Notes: generated by a model from the sequence alone, not told the origin. A DNA stretch of 64,000 bases from Scytonema tolypothrichoides VB-61278 (GCF_000828085.3 NZ_JXCA02000002.1:685070-749069); one strand, 5' to 3'; shown: positions 18,063 to 27,410, counted from the stretch's first letter. Translations and numbers: made by a program.

Positions 18063-18656
18063 ATGCAAAAGAAAAAAGTGCCCTCTAAACACAAAGGACA
18101 AATCGACAAAACATCCTTTTTCCATCCTCTAGATTTATCTTGGTGGTTTTTCTTTTTTCTTTTTGCTGTTGACTTTTTACTTCAAAGGGCGGTGCAGCAG
18201 ATGCAAAAGCTATTCAAGCAAATTGCAGAAAGCCTCAAAGATGACAGCTTTATACACTCTATTGAAAAAATAGAGGTGGTAGTATCCAAGTTACTATCTC
18301 TTTTTATGGTGATAGTGATTATTGCGTCAATTTTTGACCTGGGAGTTTTTCTGGTTCAAGAATTATTTACTACACCTCACGGTAAATTTAACGCAATCTT
18401 ATTTGAAATATTTGGTTTATTCCTCAATATCTTAATTGCTTTGGAAATCTTGGAAAATCTCACAGGTTATCTGAAAAAACACGTCTTGCAAGTAGAATTA
18501 GTTATTGTGACTTCTTTAATTGCTATTGCTCGTAAAATTATTATTTTGGACTTAAGAAAAGTAACAGGAATTGATATTATCGGTTTAGGAATTGCGATTC
18601 TTGCCTTATCCATCAGTTATTTAATAATTAGGTTTAGTAATAAACAAAAGATTTAA
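18063..18656 (+). CDS. PsiE-family (phosphate-starvation-inducible E) membrane protein
   Basis: About 197 residues with a basic N-terminus, an amphipathic coiled stretch, then three or four membrane segments in the C-terminal two thirds. The segment from ALEILENLTGYLKKH to the final LSISYLIIR matches the PsiE family, whose function is unknown. I start at ATG 18063; a TTG at 18033 would add 10 residues. The stop is 16 bp before narM, so the two form a likely transcription unit, though a link to nitrate metabolism is not evident. Confidence 0.7.
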   Translation: MQKKKVPSKHKGQIDKTSFFHPLDLSWWFFFFLFAVDFLLQRAVQQMQKLFKQIAESLKDDSFIHSIEKIEVVVSKLLSLFMVIVIIASIFDLGVFLVQELFTTPHGKFNAILFEIFGLFLNILIALEILENLTGYLKKHVLQVELVIVTSLIAIARKIIILDLRKVTGIDIIGLGIAILALSISYLIIRFSNKQKI

Positions 18657-18672
18657 AGCAGGTTAGAATATT

Positions 18673-19122
18673 ATGGTATTTTTTGAGTTTGAAGCAGATT
18701 TTGTTGATTCCCTGCGTTGTATTCCTATGCAGGTACGCCAAAAACTTGATACTTCTGGCATCAAGTTGAAGTTATCTGATTGGAATCATTTAACGAAGGA
18801 TGAGCGTGAAGTTTTGGTCGAATTACCTTGCTCTACAGAATCTGAAATTCAAACATACAAGGAATATCTCGAAAACCTGATTTTACAACGCACTGGGACA
18901 CCAGCGGCTGAGTTACCAATTGAACCGCATCCTGCCTGGTTGGATACTAACAATATACCAATAAACCTTCAAGATAAAGCCAGAGAGTTTGGTGTCACGC
19001 TTTCACCTCAACAGTGGGTAGAATTAACTCCATTACAACGTTTTTCTCTAATTAAACTGAGTCGTCCCGGACATGAGAATCAAAACTTTCCCAAAGCTTT
19101 GAAGGAATTTCATTTACTTTGA
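18673..19122 (+). CDS. narM: Nitrate reductase-associated protein NarM
   Basis: A 149-residue soluble protein. The conserved N-terminus FEFEADFVDSLRCIPMQVR and the C-terminal LTPLQRFSLIKLSRPGHE are diagnostic of the nitrate reductase-associated family. Genetic work in cyanobacteria shows narM is needed for active nitrate reductase; its biochemical role is unknown, with insertion of cofactor or maturation of NarB proposed. It lies 1.3 kb downstream of narB on the same strand, after the psiE-like gene. Confidence 0.88.
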   Translation: MVFFEFEADFVDSLRCIPMQVRQKLDTSGIKLKLSDWNHLTKDEREVLVELPCSTESEIQTYKEYLENLILQRTGTPAAELPIEPHPAWLDTNNIPINLQDKAREFGVTLSPQQWVELTPLQRFSLIKLSRPGHENQNFPKALKEFHLL

Positions 19123-19548
19123 TGAGCCATTCTTTAGAAGTGAAGAGTGAAGAGTGAAGAGAAAAGAAGCTTTTTTCGCTTTTTACTTTCTTTGGTGATA
19201 ACAAGACGGTGAGGAAACCCCGTTTCTTCTAGAACGGGCTACGATACGCGCGGAACTAGTGATAGTTACACGCGCTAGGCGATGAGTTAGTAGTCATTAG
19301 TAATCTACCTGAGAAATTCTGAAAATTTGAGGAGACATTAATTTTTATTAAATGTCGTATTTGTACAGCAATTTCTACTAGACCACTGCAAAAATCGATT
19401 TCTAGTGCAAGCGCCGTAAAGGTTTGATAGCCATTTTTGGAGAGGTCTACTGTAAAAAATCATATCCTTTAACAAAGATTTTATAATGTGACATATAACA
19501 CAAGCAAACATAAATTATTATTGACTAATGATTAATGACTAATGACTA
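19123..19548. other. Repeat-rich spacer
   Basis: Three GTGAAGA heptamers lie at 19140-19160, a partial CCCGGTTTC-type element near 19216, and TAATGAC heptamers at about 19522-19555 run into the next gene's start codon. No gene was seen. Confidence 0.6.
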
Positions 19549-19555
19549 ATGACTA
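19522..19555. repeat. TAATGAC heptamer array spanning a start codon
   Basis: About four to five imperfect 7-bp units (TGACTAA/TGATTAA) are present; the last one supplies ATGACTA, the start codon and second codon of the DJ-1/PfpI gene. Confidence 0.85.
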
Positions 19556-20145
19556 AAAAAATTTTGATGCTCGTAGGAGACTATGTGGAAGACTACGAGG
19601 TAATGGTTCCGTTCCAAGCTTTGCAGATGGTAGGACATACTGTTCATGCAGTTTGTCCGGACAAAAAAGCTGGAGAAAAAGTTAGGACTGCTGTGCACGA
19701 TTTTGAAGGTGACCAAACTTACAGTGAAAAACCTGGTCACAACTTCACTCTCAATGCTTCTTTTGTGCAGGTAAAGGCAGAAAACTATGATGCGTTGGTC
19801 ATTCCTGGAGGACGTGCACCCGAATATATCCGCCTCAATAAGCAGGTGCTAGAAATTACCCGCCACTTCGCCCAAGCAAACAAGCCGATTGCTGCTATTT
19901 GCCACGGCTTACAGTTATTGGCTGCTGCTGATGTCCTACAAGGCAAGAACTGCACTGCTTACCCTGCTTGTAGCACAGAGGTGTGGCGTGCTGGTGGTAC
20001 CTACGTGGATGTCCCAGCTGATGAAGTTGTTGTTGATGGTAATTTAGTTACAGCACCAGCATGGCCTGCTCATCCCCGTTGGTTGGCAGAATTCCTCAAG
20101 ATACTGGGTACAAAAATTGAACATCTGGAAATGGCTGCTGTTTAG
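19549..20145 (+). CDS. DJ-1/PfpI family protein (glyoxalase III/deglycase-like)
   Basis: A 198-residue class I glutamine amidotransferase-like protein. The nucleophile elbow is [10 protein letters not shown] with C118. [13 protein letters not shown] near the N-terminus and [10 protein letters not shown] (about residues 87-96) supply the conserved acidic and oxyanion regions. Relatives include the plant DJ-1D glyoxalases and PfpI-type proteins that detoxify dicarbonyls or act as chaperones; the substrate here is inferred. The start ATG is in a heptamer repeat and there is no clear Shine-Dalgarno. An alternative ATG at 19567 would cut into the first strand. Confidence 0.85.
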   Translation: MTKKILMLVGDYVEDYEVMVPFQALQMVGHTVHAVCPDKKAGEKVRTAVHDFEGDQTYSEKPGHNFTLNASFVQVKAENYDALVIPGGRAPEYIRLNKQVLEITRHFAQANKPIAAICHGLQLLAAADVLQGKNCTAYPACSTEVWRAGGTYVDVPADEVVVDGNLVTAPAWPAHPRWLAEFLKILGTKIEHLEMAAV

Positions 20146-20174
20146 GCGTGTGGTCAATAGGGAATTGAATAGGG

Positions 20175-20375
20175 ATGATTGCAACGGATATCCTATCCAA
20201 TCTTCCAAAAGATATGGTTCAACAAGTGAGTAACGCAGTTCCACTTAAAAGACTCGGGGAAGCAGCAGAAGTCGCAAATGCAGTTATTTGGTTATGTTCT
20301 GATACTGCGTCCTATATTATAGGGCACAACTTAGTCATTGATGGCGGTTTTACTGTCCGCAAGAAAGGAGCATAA
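20175..20375 (+). pseudogene. C-terminal remnant of a short-chain dehydrogenase
   Basis: The 66-codon frame reads as the last quarter of an SDR oxidoreductase: PLKRLGEAAEVANAVIWLCSD followed by the C-terminal IIGHNLVIDGGFTV. The Rossmann nucleotide-binding region and YxxxK are absent, and 29 bp upstream is the end of the DJ-1 gene. This looks like a deletion remnant. Expression as a stand-alone peptide is unlikely to give an enzyme. Confidence 0.85.
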
Positions 20376-20628
20376 TTCTTTTAAAAAAGGGAAGTCAGGC
20401 AAATAGGCTTTTGATGATGGCAGAGAATTTAGAGATAGTGCCGGGTGTTAACCGTTAACTGTCAACAGTCATACTGAACAAGACAATGTTTATTTTGATT
20501 TTTTTAATTTCTCATTGATAAGCAGTGACTGAAGCTATAGTGGATTTAGCAATTTTGCTGTTGTGGCTAGGGTTAAGTCCTACTGCCCAATTTTTTTCAG
20601 AAATACTTTAGAAACACCCTGCAACTCA

Positions 20629-22029
20629 ATGACAGGTAAAAATGCAAGACAGAATGCAATTCTGCGGCAAGTGTCTGGTATTGGAACTTCTTTAGGATCG
20701 GAACCTCGCTACTCGCTGCTTCCCAGTCAAGAGGTAGTCATTGGACGTGATCCCAGCTGCCAAGTTGTGTTAGATGCCATGTTATACCGCATGGTATCTC
20801 GTCGCCATGCAGCTGTTCGTCCTCTAGCTTCGTCTCCAGATGGGGAATCTAGTTGGTTAATCTGTGATTTAGCTAGTGCCAATGGCACCTACTTGAACGG
20901 ACAACGGTTGCAGGGTTGTCAGCAATTGATGAACGGAGATAGCATTACCCTGGGTCACGATGGTCCAGAATTTGTTTTTGAGTGTGAACACAACCAGCAA
21001 AAAGCCACTGCGGTCGCCCCACCAGCAGCTACACCACTTCCCCCAGCAAATAGTTACCCAACACCAACCTCGGCGTATTATCGACCTCCCTCAAAACCAC
21101 CAGATGCGCTTAGCTTCACTCAGCTGTTTCCGATTATTTCTACTGGCAAAGATTTAACTCGTAAAGCTTACTTGATACCGGGAGTTCTCACAGTCGTCTT
21201 CGTGGTACTTATGTTTGCCACAGTAGGTCAACCACAAGCCAATCAACTCATAGTCGCAATTTATATAGCCTCTGCTGCTTACTATTTTATTTACCAGTTG
21301 TGTGGTAAACCAAAGCCTTGGTGGGTGCTGTGTGCATCGGCATTGACAACGGCAGTGATTTTACGGACTCCCGTTTTGGATTTGTTTATCTTTGTGTTTC
21401 GCGGTCTGTTGCCTGGTAGTTTGCCCTCAGAACAGGAGTCCATTACTTTAACAGAGTTGCTGGTGCGGATGTTTTTTGGCGCTGGCTTGATGGAGGAATT
21501 ACTCAAGGCAATACCTATACTATTGGCATTTCTAATTGCTAGGGCAGTCCCGTCACCGTGGCGGGAACGCATCGGTATCACCGAACCTCTTGATGGTATT
21601 CTGCTGGGAACAGCTTCTGCTGTGGGCTTTACCCTGTTGGAAACTTTGGGACAATATGTGCCAACTATTACTCAAAATATCTCCGCACAATCGGGTTTAG
21701 AAAGTGGTCAGCTTGTGGGATTGCAACTGCTGATTCCACGAATTCTTGGTTCTGTTGCCGGACACATGGCTTACAGTGGCTATTTCGGCTACTTTATCGG
21801 TTTGGCTGTACTTAAACCCTCTAAAAGTTGGCAAATTTTGCTAGTTGGTTATCTGACAGCAGCCGGACTACATGCTTTGTGGAATACAACGGGAGTTTTT
21901 AACGGTTTGCTGTTGGTGATTGTTGGGGTTTTGTCTTATGCCTTTCTGATGGCAGCTATTCTTAAAGCAAGGGTGCTTTCACCAACGCGATCGCAAAACT
22001 TTGCTACTCGTTTTCTTGGACCTAAGTAA
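20629..22029 (+). CDS. FHA domain-PrsW glutamic-type intramembrane protease
   Basis: 466 residues from ATG 20629 (MTGKNARQN); the frame opens at 20563 but the first residues look non-coding. Residues about 25-120 are an FHA domain (VIGRDPSCQVVL, SRRHAAV, SANGTYLNG), which binds phosphothreonine. After a Pro-rich linker come about eight membrane segments with PrsW motifs: MEELLKA (E289, E290, K293), a TLLETLGQY helix (E338), HMAYSGYFGY and HALWNT. PrsW relatives cleave membrane proteins such as anti-sigma factors; the substrate here is unknown. The FHA fusion suggests recruitment to phosphorylated partners. Confidence 0.85.
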   Translation: MTGKNARQNAILRQVSGIGTSLGSEPRYSLLPSQEVVIGRDPSCQVVLDAMLYRMVSRRHAAVRPLASSPDGESSWLICDLASANGTYLNGQRLQGCQQLMNGDSITLGHDGPEFVFECEHNQQKATAVAPPAATPLPPANSYPTPTSAYYRPPSKPPDALSFTQLFPIISTGKDLTRKAYLIPGVLTVVFVVLMFATVGQPQANQLIVAIYIASAAYYFIYQLCGKPKPWWVLCASALTTAVILRTPVLDLFIFVFRGLLPGSLPSEQESITLTELLVRMFFGAGLMEELLKAIPILLAFLIARAVPSPWRERIGITEPLDGILLGTASAVGFTLLETLGQYVPTITQNISAQSGLESGQLVGLQLLIPRILGSVAGHMAYSGYFGYFIGLAVLKPSKSWQILLVGYLTAAGLHALWNTTGVFNGLLLVIVGVLSYAFLMAAILKARVLSPTRSQNFATRFLGPK

Positions 22030-22301
22030 TGAGTGCAACAAGATGATCACAGAGATCGCGGATGATTGATTTATAGTTAACTCTTCCTCTATAAGCGGCT
22101 ACTGCTGCTGCACTCAACTTGCTTCTTGTATCTCTAGATAGATGTGCTTGGCTTGGAACAAGTTATGAACACATTCCGTCAGACATTTTGTGTCTCAATG
22201 AGAAATACCCTGCATTCTTAGATAAACAACAAAATTATCGCTTGTAGGCAAAGCAAGTTCTCCTCGCCAGTTGGATTAAAGCAGCAAACAGGGAACAAAT
22301 C

Positions 22302-22949
22302 TTAAACTTCTTCTTCAATATTTTTGAGTTCATCAAGCGCATGGCAAGCAACTGCTAAACTCACTTTTGCCTTTTCAATTTCAGATAAGTTTGTCCACTC
22401 ACGATTGCCTACGTTATCTACAACTGACTTTACATTTTTCTGTTCACCGCTTCTCATTGCGTAAGCGAAAGGACGCGCCATAACCAAAAGATCATCTGTT
22501 TCCCAATTAGGTAATACAGATTTGACACAACTTACCAGTTGCTCGCCCTTAGATTGCCCGGAATGGAAAATTTCAGCCGCTTTCTGGGCAATTTCCGTGA
22601 TCCAATCTTGAGGGACACTGGCGGCGAAGCCTGCTTGTAAATTTTTTTGAAGATTTGCCAAGACTGTCGATTTTGTATTACATTTGTAATGCTGGGAATT
22701 CAAATTGTTGTACCAAAGCGTATCCAAGGAGTTGTAGAAAGCTTGGGAACGTTCTGCCAGTTCTTCATCAAGGACATCCTCTAACTGGAACTGTTGTTCT
22801 AGTTGTGCAAAATAGTTTTCTGATTCTTCATCTGCGGGATTCCAAGGATATGTTGCATCTTCGGGTTCAAGCAGTGCTTCTAAAAGCTCGAAATTAACTT
22901 GAGAGTGTAGGGAAGGAGAAGTTTTTGAACCGTTAATTTTCTTAGCCAT
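22302..22949 (-). CDS. Hypothetical acidic protein
   Basis: I do not recognise this 215-residue soluble protein. The N-terminal third is acidic (residues 25-70, many Glu/Asp), the middle contains a helical LQAGFAASVPQDWITEIAQKAAEIF stretch, and the C-terminus is helical and ends in Glu-rich sequence. There is no signal peptide or membrane span. It lies between two FHA-containing protease genes, on the strand of the CHAT and PP2C genes, 147 bp downstream of the CHAT stop. Confidence 0.6.
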   Translation of the reverse strand: MAKKINGSKTSPSLHSQVNFELLEALLEPEDATYPWNPADEESENYFAQLEQQFQLEDVLDEELAERSQAFYNSLDTLWYNNLNSQHYKCNTKSTVLANLQKNLQAGFAASVPQDWITEIAQKAAEIFHSGQSKGEQLVSCVKSVLPNWETDDLLVMARPFAYAMRSGEQKNVKSVVDNVGNREWTNLSEIEKAKVSLAVACHALDELKNIEEEV

Positions 22950-23096
22950 TTGTCGCTCGCTCCGGGTTAATTATTTAGTGTACATACACAGCTACAACTG
23001 CCAAAATCTCATTTCCGCAAAAAGAACGCCGTTCTACCGAAAAGTACTAGTTTATTTAGCTATATTTGAATGGTAGAAAATCAGTGTTCCCAATTC

Positions 23097-24686
23097 TTAC
23101 CCTGGGCAGTTATCAACGATGAACTCCCAAGGTTGACTTTTGGTACTACCAAACTTTAACTGCATGCCAGATTGTAACGGCACTTCCTGACGATGGATTT
23201 GTTGCCAACAATTAGATCGAAAAACCCAGGTTGTCCCGTAGGTGGACAAATCTTGCAGGTAATAGGTTCGCACTGCTGTTGCTCCTGTCAGACTATTTCG
23301 ACATAATATCTCAGCATGGCGTTTTGAAACCGAAGGTTCTGGAATGACAATATCATTGTCTCCGGTGCGCCCGATGCGGGTGATTCCTGGTCGCAATAAC
23401 GAAGTTTTCCCTCCAGGGGAGAGCGATCGCAAACAAGCATTGGAAACCAAAGAAGCTATTCCTGGAATAGAAGTTTCGGGGAGTTCTGTGATCCCCTCTT
23501 CAAAATTTTTTATGAGTTCTCCATCGTAACCTGGATGGAGATAGAGAATCGGCAATGTCCAAGCGGGCTGATTGAACCTGTAAACTATTAATAGCTGTTG
23601 CCTTGCTTCTGCCACGGCTTCATCAATTGGCAGTCGCTTTCGCAAAGCAGCAGCAAAAGCTTGAATAAAAGTCTGGCTTTCTTGGGATGCTATTTCATCA
23701 CGCATCGCCAAAACTGCAGGCAAACCTTGACGTATCAGTACTTCTGCTAAACTACTGTGGGACACAGCCTGGTGATTAGCAGCTGCAGGTTGTGCTCCCC
23801 AACAAGCATTGAAAACTGCCAGTTTCACACCTGTACTCGTCAATACTTGGGCTAATTCCATTCCATTGAGGGTCATACCCGGTCGCAAAAATAACAAACC
23901 TCCGTCTGGTCCTTGCAGACCGTGACCGGCGTAAAACAAAACGTTGTATGCCCTGGTTTCTAGCTGTTGAATTAACTCCTGTGGGGTTGGTTGCAGGAGT
24001 GTACTTACCATACAGGGTGCATAGCCATTGTAATTGCTACCCACAACAGACCCATTGGAGAGTATTTCTTCTAGGCTAGCGGCTTCTTTTTTAAGTTCTA
24101 GATGCTTTTCATCTTCACCCAAAACCAACAGTATATTTAACGCTTGTTCTGAGCGTAAATAGGGTAGAGGTTCGACTTCACTCGTGGTACGACTAAAGAG
24201 TATGTGTTGCGACAGAGAAATGGCAGATTGACCTGGTTCGCGCTGCATAATTTCCCAAGGCAGGGCAATCAGATTCGGGTCACGAATTTCCAGGCGCACG
24301 CGTAAACGCGTATGCTGACCCATAGCAATTCCACGACTGCGTTCAAAGCAATTAAGAATTGCTCCCTCAAAGACCCAACCCCACAAGCTTATTCCCAAAT
24401 ATTGCATCAAACGAGCAGTGTAACTAGTGGGTTGAGTGGAAGTTGGGGTAACAAAATCCAGAGGGAGAGGATTTGCCTCTTGGGAGGTTGCTCCTGGGGA
24501 AATATCCAAGCGGCTGTGACCGGCAAACATTTGCTGCCACTCAACCCATGCTTGAGTTAGATGTGGAGGCCATACACAATCACGCAGAACGTAGCCACTG
24601 GGATAGGGAGCATTCACCACCCAAATGGCGAAACTGTCATTGCCGGTATTGATCAGACGGGCGATCGCCAGGTTAAGGGATGGCAT
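23097..24686 (-). CDS. CHAT domain caspase-like protease with C-terminal FHA domain
   Basis: 529 residues. The CHAT peptidase domain (about residues 130-400) has the catalytic pair H255 (FYAGHG) and C295 (FNACWG) typical of caspase-fold clan CD peptidases. Residues about 430-525 are an FHA domain (ITRIGRTGDNDIVI, SVSKRHAEI, STYGTTWV). The N-terminal 120 residues are a conserved lead-in often seen in cyanobacterial CHAT proteins. No membrane span. Such proteins are proposed regulators of stress or cell death. Neighbours are a PrsW-FHA protease and a PP2C phosphatase. Confidence 0.85.
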   Translation of the reverse strand: MPSLNLAIARLINTGNDSFAIWVVNAPYPSGYVLRDCVWPPHLTQAWVEWQQMFAGHSRLDISPGATSQEANPLPLDFVTPTSTQPTSYTARLMQYLGISLWGWVFEGAILNCFERSRGIAMGQHTRLRVRLEIRDPNLIALPWEIMQREPGQSAISLSQHILFSRTTSEVEPLPYLRSEQALNILLVLGEDEKHLELKKEAASLEEILSNGSVVGSNYNGYAPCMVSTLLQPTPQELIQQLETRAYNVLFYAGHGLQGPDGGLLFLRPGMTLNGMELAQVLTSTGVKLAVFNACWGAQPAAANHQAVSHSSLAEVLIRQGLPAVLAMRDEIASQESQTFIQAFAAALRKRLPIDEAVAEARQQLLIVYRFNQPAWTLPILYLHPGYDGELIKNFEEGITELPETSIPGIASLVSNACLRSLSPGGKTSLLRPGITRIGRTGDNDIVIPEPSVSKRHAEILCRNSLTGATAVRTYYLQDLSTYGTTWVFRSNCWQQIHRQEVPLQSGMQLKFGSTKSQPWEFIVDNCPG

Positions 24687-24914
24687 GGATTCGTTAGTCT
24701 TGGTTAATCTATAGAATCAAATAATTTCAAATAACAATTTTAAAAGGCAAAAATTTTGACCTTTCCAGTTTTTGATTTAAAGTTATATCATCTATACTAT
24801 TTCAGGCTTCTACCAGTTTATCGAGTTTTTGACCAAGTGCTGCTGTTCGGCTAACAGGTGTCACCTACTTTAACCAGTTATCTGTTATCAGTTCTTGTTG
24901 ACTATTTTGAGATC

Positions 24915-27410
24915 TCATTGCTCACGCACAGACGCCAGATGCTCTACTTGGGGAGCCAGTGCGTTGCTGCGCCAGCGCCGGGGTGAGGCAGCGCGGTCTT
25001 GGGGGTTTCGCCCATGAGCGACTGCCGAAAGGGTTTCCCGACTTGAGGCGTCTGGCGTTGGGGTTCCCAAGGACGGTGCACCTGGCACCAGACCCCAAGA
25101 CCGCACTGGGGACTCAGTTGCTGATTCTCCAAGAGGGGGGGTAAAAGTATCTTTTAAGGGCTGACATAATCTCACCACTTCGCTTTGAGCTTTGGGAATC
25201 TTTAATGACTTGAATTTAGAGAATGAAATTTTGACTTCATCTCCTGGGTTGAGTAAAGGTTTTTTGGCTGTGGCAGAAGTTGGTTGTGAGTTTGATGGAC
25301 TTGCTTGCCCGATAATAGAGCAGACTCGCAGATAGATACTTGTGTCTTTCTCTGTTTTTTGTGTCTTGAGAATTTGCAAAACACTACCTTTTGGGGCGAT
25401 CGCACCTTTTGGGGGCGAGGTCGTTGTTATGAATTCTATTTCGCTGTTAGTTTGAAAAATCACTCCTGCTGCATTCACACTATCTTTGCTCGAATTACCC
25501 GAACTGTCCTGAGAACCACTTGTGATCGGTGGTAGCGGCATAGATGGTAGTTTCTCCGGACTTATTCTTGGTGAGGAGTTGATCGGGAGCGATCCAGTAC
25601 GCCACAGGTATGCCAACAAACTGCTAACAACAAATAGTAGGGAAATAACAATCATCTGTAGCGGTAATTTTATACTTTTGACGGGCTTGCTTGTTGGCAT
25701 GACCTGAGTTTTCTGATTTTTACCCAGAGGTGATGCAACTTGTGGAGTTTTTATCTGAGTGTTAGAAGGTTTTGGTAATGTAGAGAGGTTAGCAAGGGTG
25801 GTGTTAAGGGTTGATTTTGGCTCTGAGTATTTAACTTGGCAGTGTACTAGCGCTATGGTGACATTATCGTGTCCATTTTGAATATTCGCGATTTCCACTA
25901 ATTTATCTGTGACTTTTGCTATGTCAAAATTTTCAGTAATAATGGGTAAAATTTCTGTTTCCCAGTATTGCTCTACGCGGTCAAAGTCACTCAAACCGTC
26001 AGAACACAGCAGAAAAACGCAATCTTCGTCGAGAACAAATCGTTGTGACGTCGGATGCAATAAATGACTGGCACTCATGCCTAATGCCTGCACCAAAGAC
26101 CCTGATGCTCCCTGTTGGACTGCATCTCGGTATGTGGCATAGCCTAAGCGTACCTCACGAGAAGCAACATCGTCATCTAGAGTCACTTGATAGCAACCAG
26201 AACGTGTAATCCAATAAGCACGGCTATCACCAACGTGGGCAATGTACATTTGATGAGCAATGGGCAATGCCATCACTAGGGTTGTGCCCATGCGTTGACG
26301 TCCTTGCCGATGTTCGTCGTCGTTGCGCTGGCTGATGATGTCATTTGCAGCAGCGGTTGCCCCTTCTAACTGCGCAAGTAGAATAGATGAGTCTATATCC
26401 TCAGAAGGCAATTTCGTCAGCTCATGCAGGTGCTGTTGAATCGTTTCAATTGCTAAAAGTGATGCAACATTGCCTCCCTCGTGTCCACCAATGCCATCAC
26501 AGACAATAGCTAAAGCTGTCTGTGATGGAGGTTTGCTGACAATACTGCCAGCAGGAGGGTAACAAGCATCTTCATTACGTTGGCGACAAGGTCCTGTGTC
26601 AGTCTTGGTGACTATTTTGATAATAGGTGTTTGGGTTTGCCCTAATTGTGTTAACCCTCTGTCTATAATGGCAACGAGTTGCTCACCAGAGTGTATTTCT
26701 CCGGCAATCAGAGAACGACACATTTCACCCAAAAATTCGGCGATCGCCCCTTTGGCTTGTGGCTGTAACTGCTGCCAAAATTCCCCAAGTTGGGGTAAAC
26801 CAGGGGAAGTTTGATTGTCTTGACGCAATTCTAATAAGCGTACTAACGACCCTTCTACCCTGATTAACTCTGGGTTAAGTAAGCTAGAGGCTACGCCTTC
26901 ACTCGCCAGAGGTTGCCACAGATGAGCTATCTGCCACAGCAAATTCAGTTGGCGTATTGATGTTGCGTTATGCCAAGCTGTGTTTAACTCCCAAGCAATC
27001 TGCACTTCCAACGGTTCTGTACTGTCTAGCACAGAAAGCGGAGGTTTTTCTAAAAGTAATATTTCTTTGTCAGATGTGTCGCTAGTCATCGGCAGCATTC
27101 CATACACTTGCGGTACGTGCAAGCGGTAGGGAAATAGCCGCAAGTAAGGTTTTATTGCCTGTACATGTTCTCCATTTGGCGTTTGGGGTAACAAACCGGG
27201 CTTGGTATCCAAAAGAAGCGCCTTGCTGATAACCAAATAGCGATCGGCTAATAATTCTCCGGCATTAGCCAAACTTTCCCCATCTGCCACAGCCCAGAGG
27301 AATCGTTTAGGCAGGGGTGTGGAGCATCTTAGGCAAAATTTGTGTGTAAGCGGGTTTTGAGCTTGACAAAGTTCATTTGGGCAGTAGAGCGTTGCCGCGT
27401 CATTTTCCAT
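24915..27410 (-). CDS. Zinc-ribbon PP2C-type protein phosphatase with transmembrane segment
   Basis: 831 residues. An N-terminal zinc ribbon (Cys at 10, 15, 27 and 30) precedes a degenerate kinase-like or linker region (about 50-260). A PP2C phosphatase follows at about 265-525 with metal-binding motifs RNEDACY, VCDGIGGHEGG, HVGDSRAYW, LCSDGLSDFD and HDNVTIALV. One membrane span lies at about 582-604, then a Ser/Pro-rich extracytoplasmic domain. PP2C enzymes reverse Ser/Thr phosphorylation. The last 70 or so residues (from about 25130 down) are encoded by dispersed-repeat DNA and differ from the rest in composition, so the original C-terminus was probably shorter. Confidence 0.9.
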   Translation of the reverse strand: MENDAATLYCPNELCQAQNPLTHKFCLRCSTPLPKRFLWAVADGESLANAGELLADRYLVISKALLLDTKPGLLPQTPNGEHVQAIKPYLRLFPYRLHVPQVYGMLPMTSDTSDKEILLLEKPPLSVLDSTEPLEVQIAWELNTAWHNATSIRQLNLLWQIAHLWQPLASEGVASSLLNPELIRVEGSLVRLLELRQDNQTSPGLPQLGEFWQQLQPQAKGAIAEFLGEMCRSLIAGEIHSGEQLVAIIDRGLTQLGQTQTPIIKIVTKTDTGPCRQRNEDACYPPAGSIVSKPPSQTALAIVCDGIGGHEGGNVASLLAIETIQQHLHELTKLPSEDIDSSILLAQLEGATAAANDIISQRNDDEHRQGRQRMGTTLVMALPIAHQMYIAHVGDSRAYWITRSGCYQVTLDDDVASREVRLGYATYRDAVQQGASGSLVQALGMSASHLLHPTSQRFVLDEDCVFLLCSDGLSDFDRVEQYWETEILPIITENFDIAKVTDKLVEIANIQNGHDNVTIALVHCQVKYSEPKSTLNTTLANLSTLPKPSNTQIKTPQVASPLGKNQKTQVMPTSKPVKSIKLPLQMIVISLLFVVSSLLAYLWRTGSLPINSSPRISPEKLPSMPLPPITSGSQDSSGNSSKDSVNAAGVIFQTNSEIEFITTTSPPKGAIAPKGSVLQILKTQKTEKDTSIYLRVCSIIGQASPSNSQPTSATAKKPLLNPGDEVKISFSKFKSLKIPKAQSEVVRLCQPLKDTFTPPLGESATESPVRSWGLVPGAPSLGTPTPDASSRETLSAVAHGRNPQDRAASPRRWRSNALAPQVEHLASVREQ
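24930..25135. repeat. Dispersed repeat forming the PP2C gene's 3' end
   Basis: It contains the 68-bp unit at 24982-25049, which matches 47749-47816 in inverted orientation with about seven differences, plus TTGGGGAGCCAGT (24948-24960), also at 44584-44596. It is read in frame as the phosphatase C-terminus. Confidence 0.85.
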
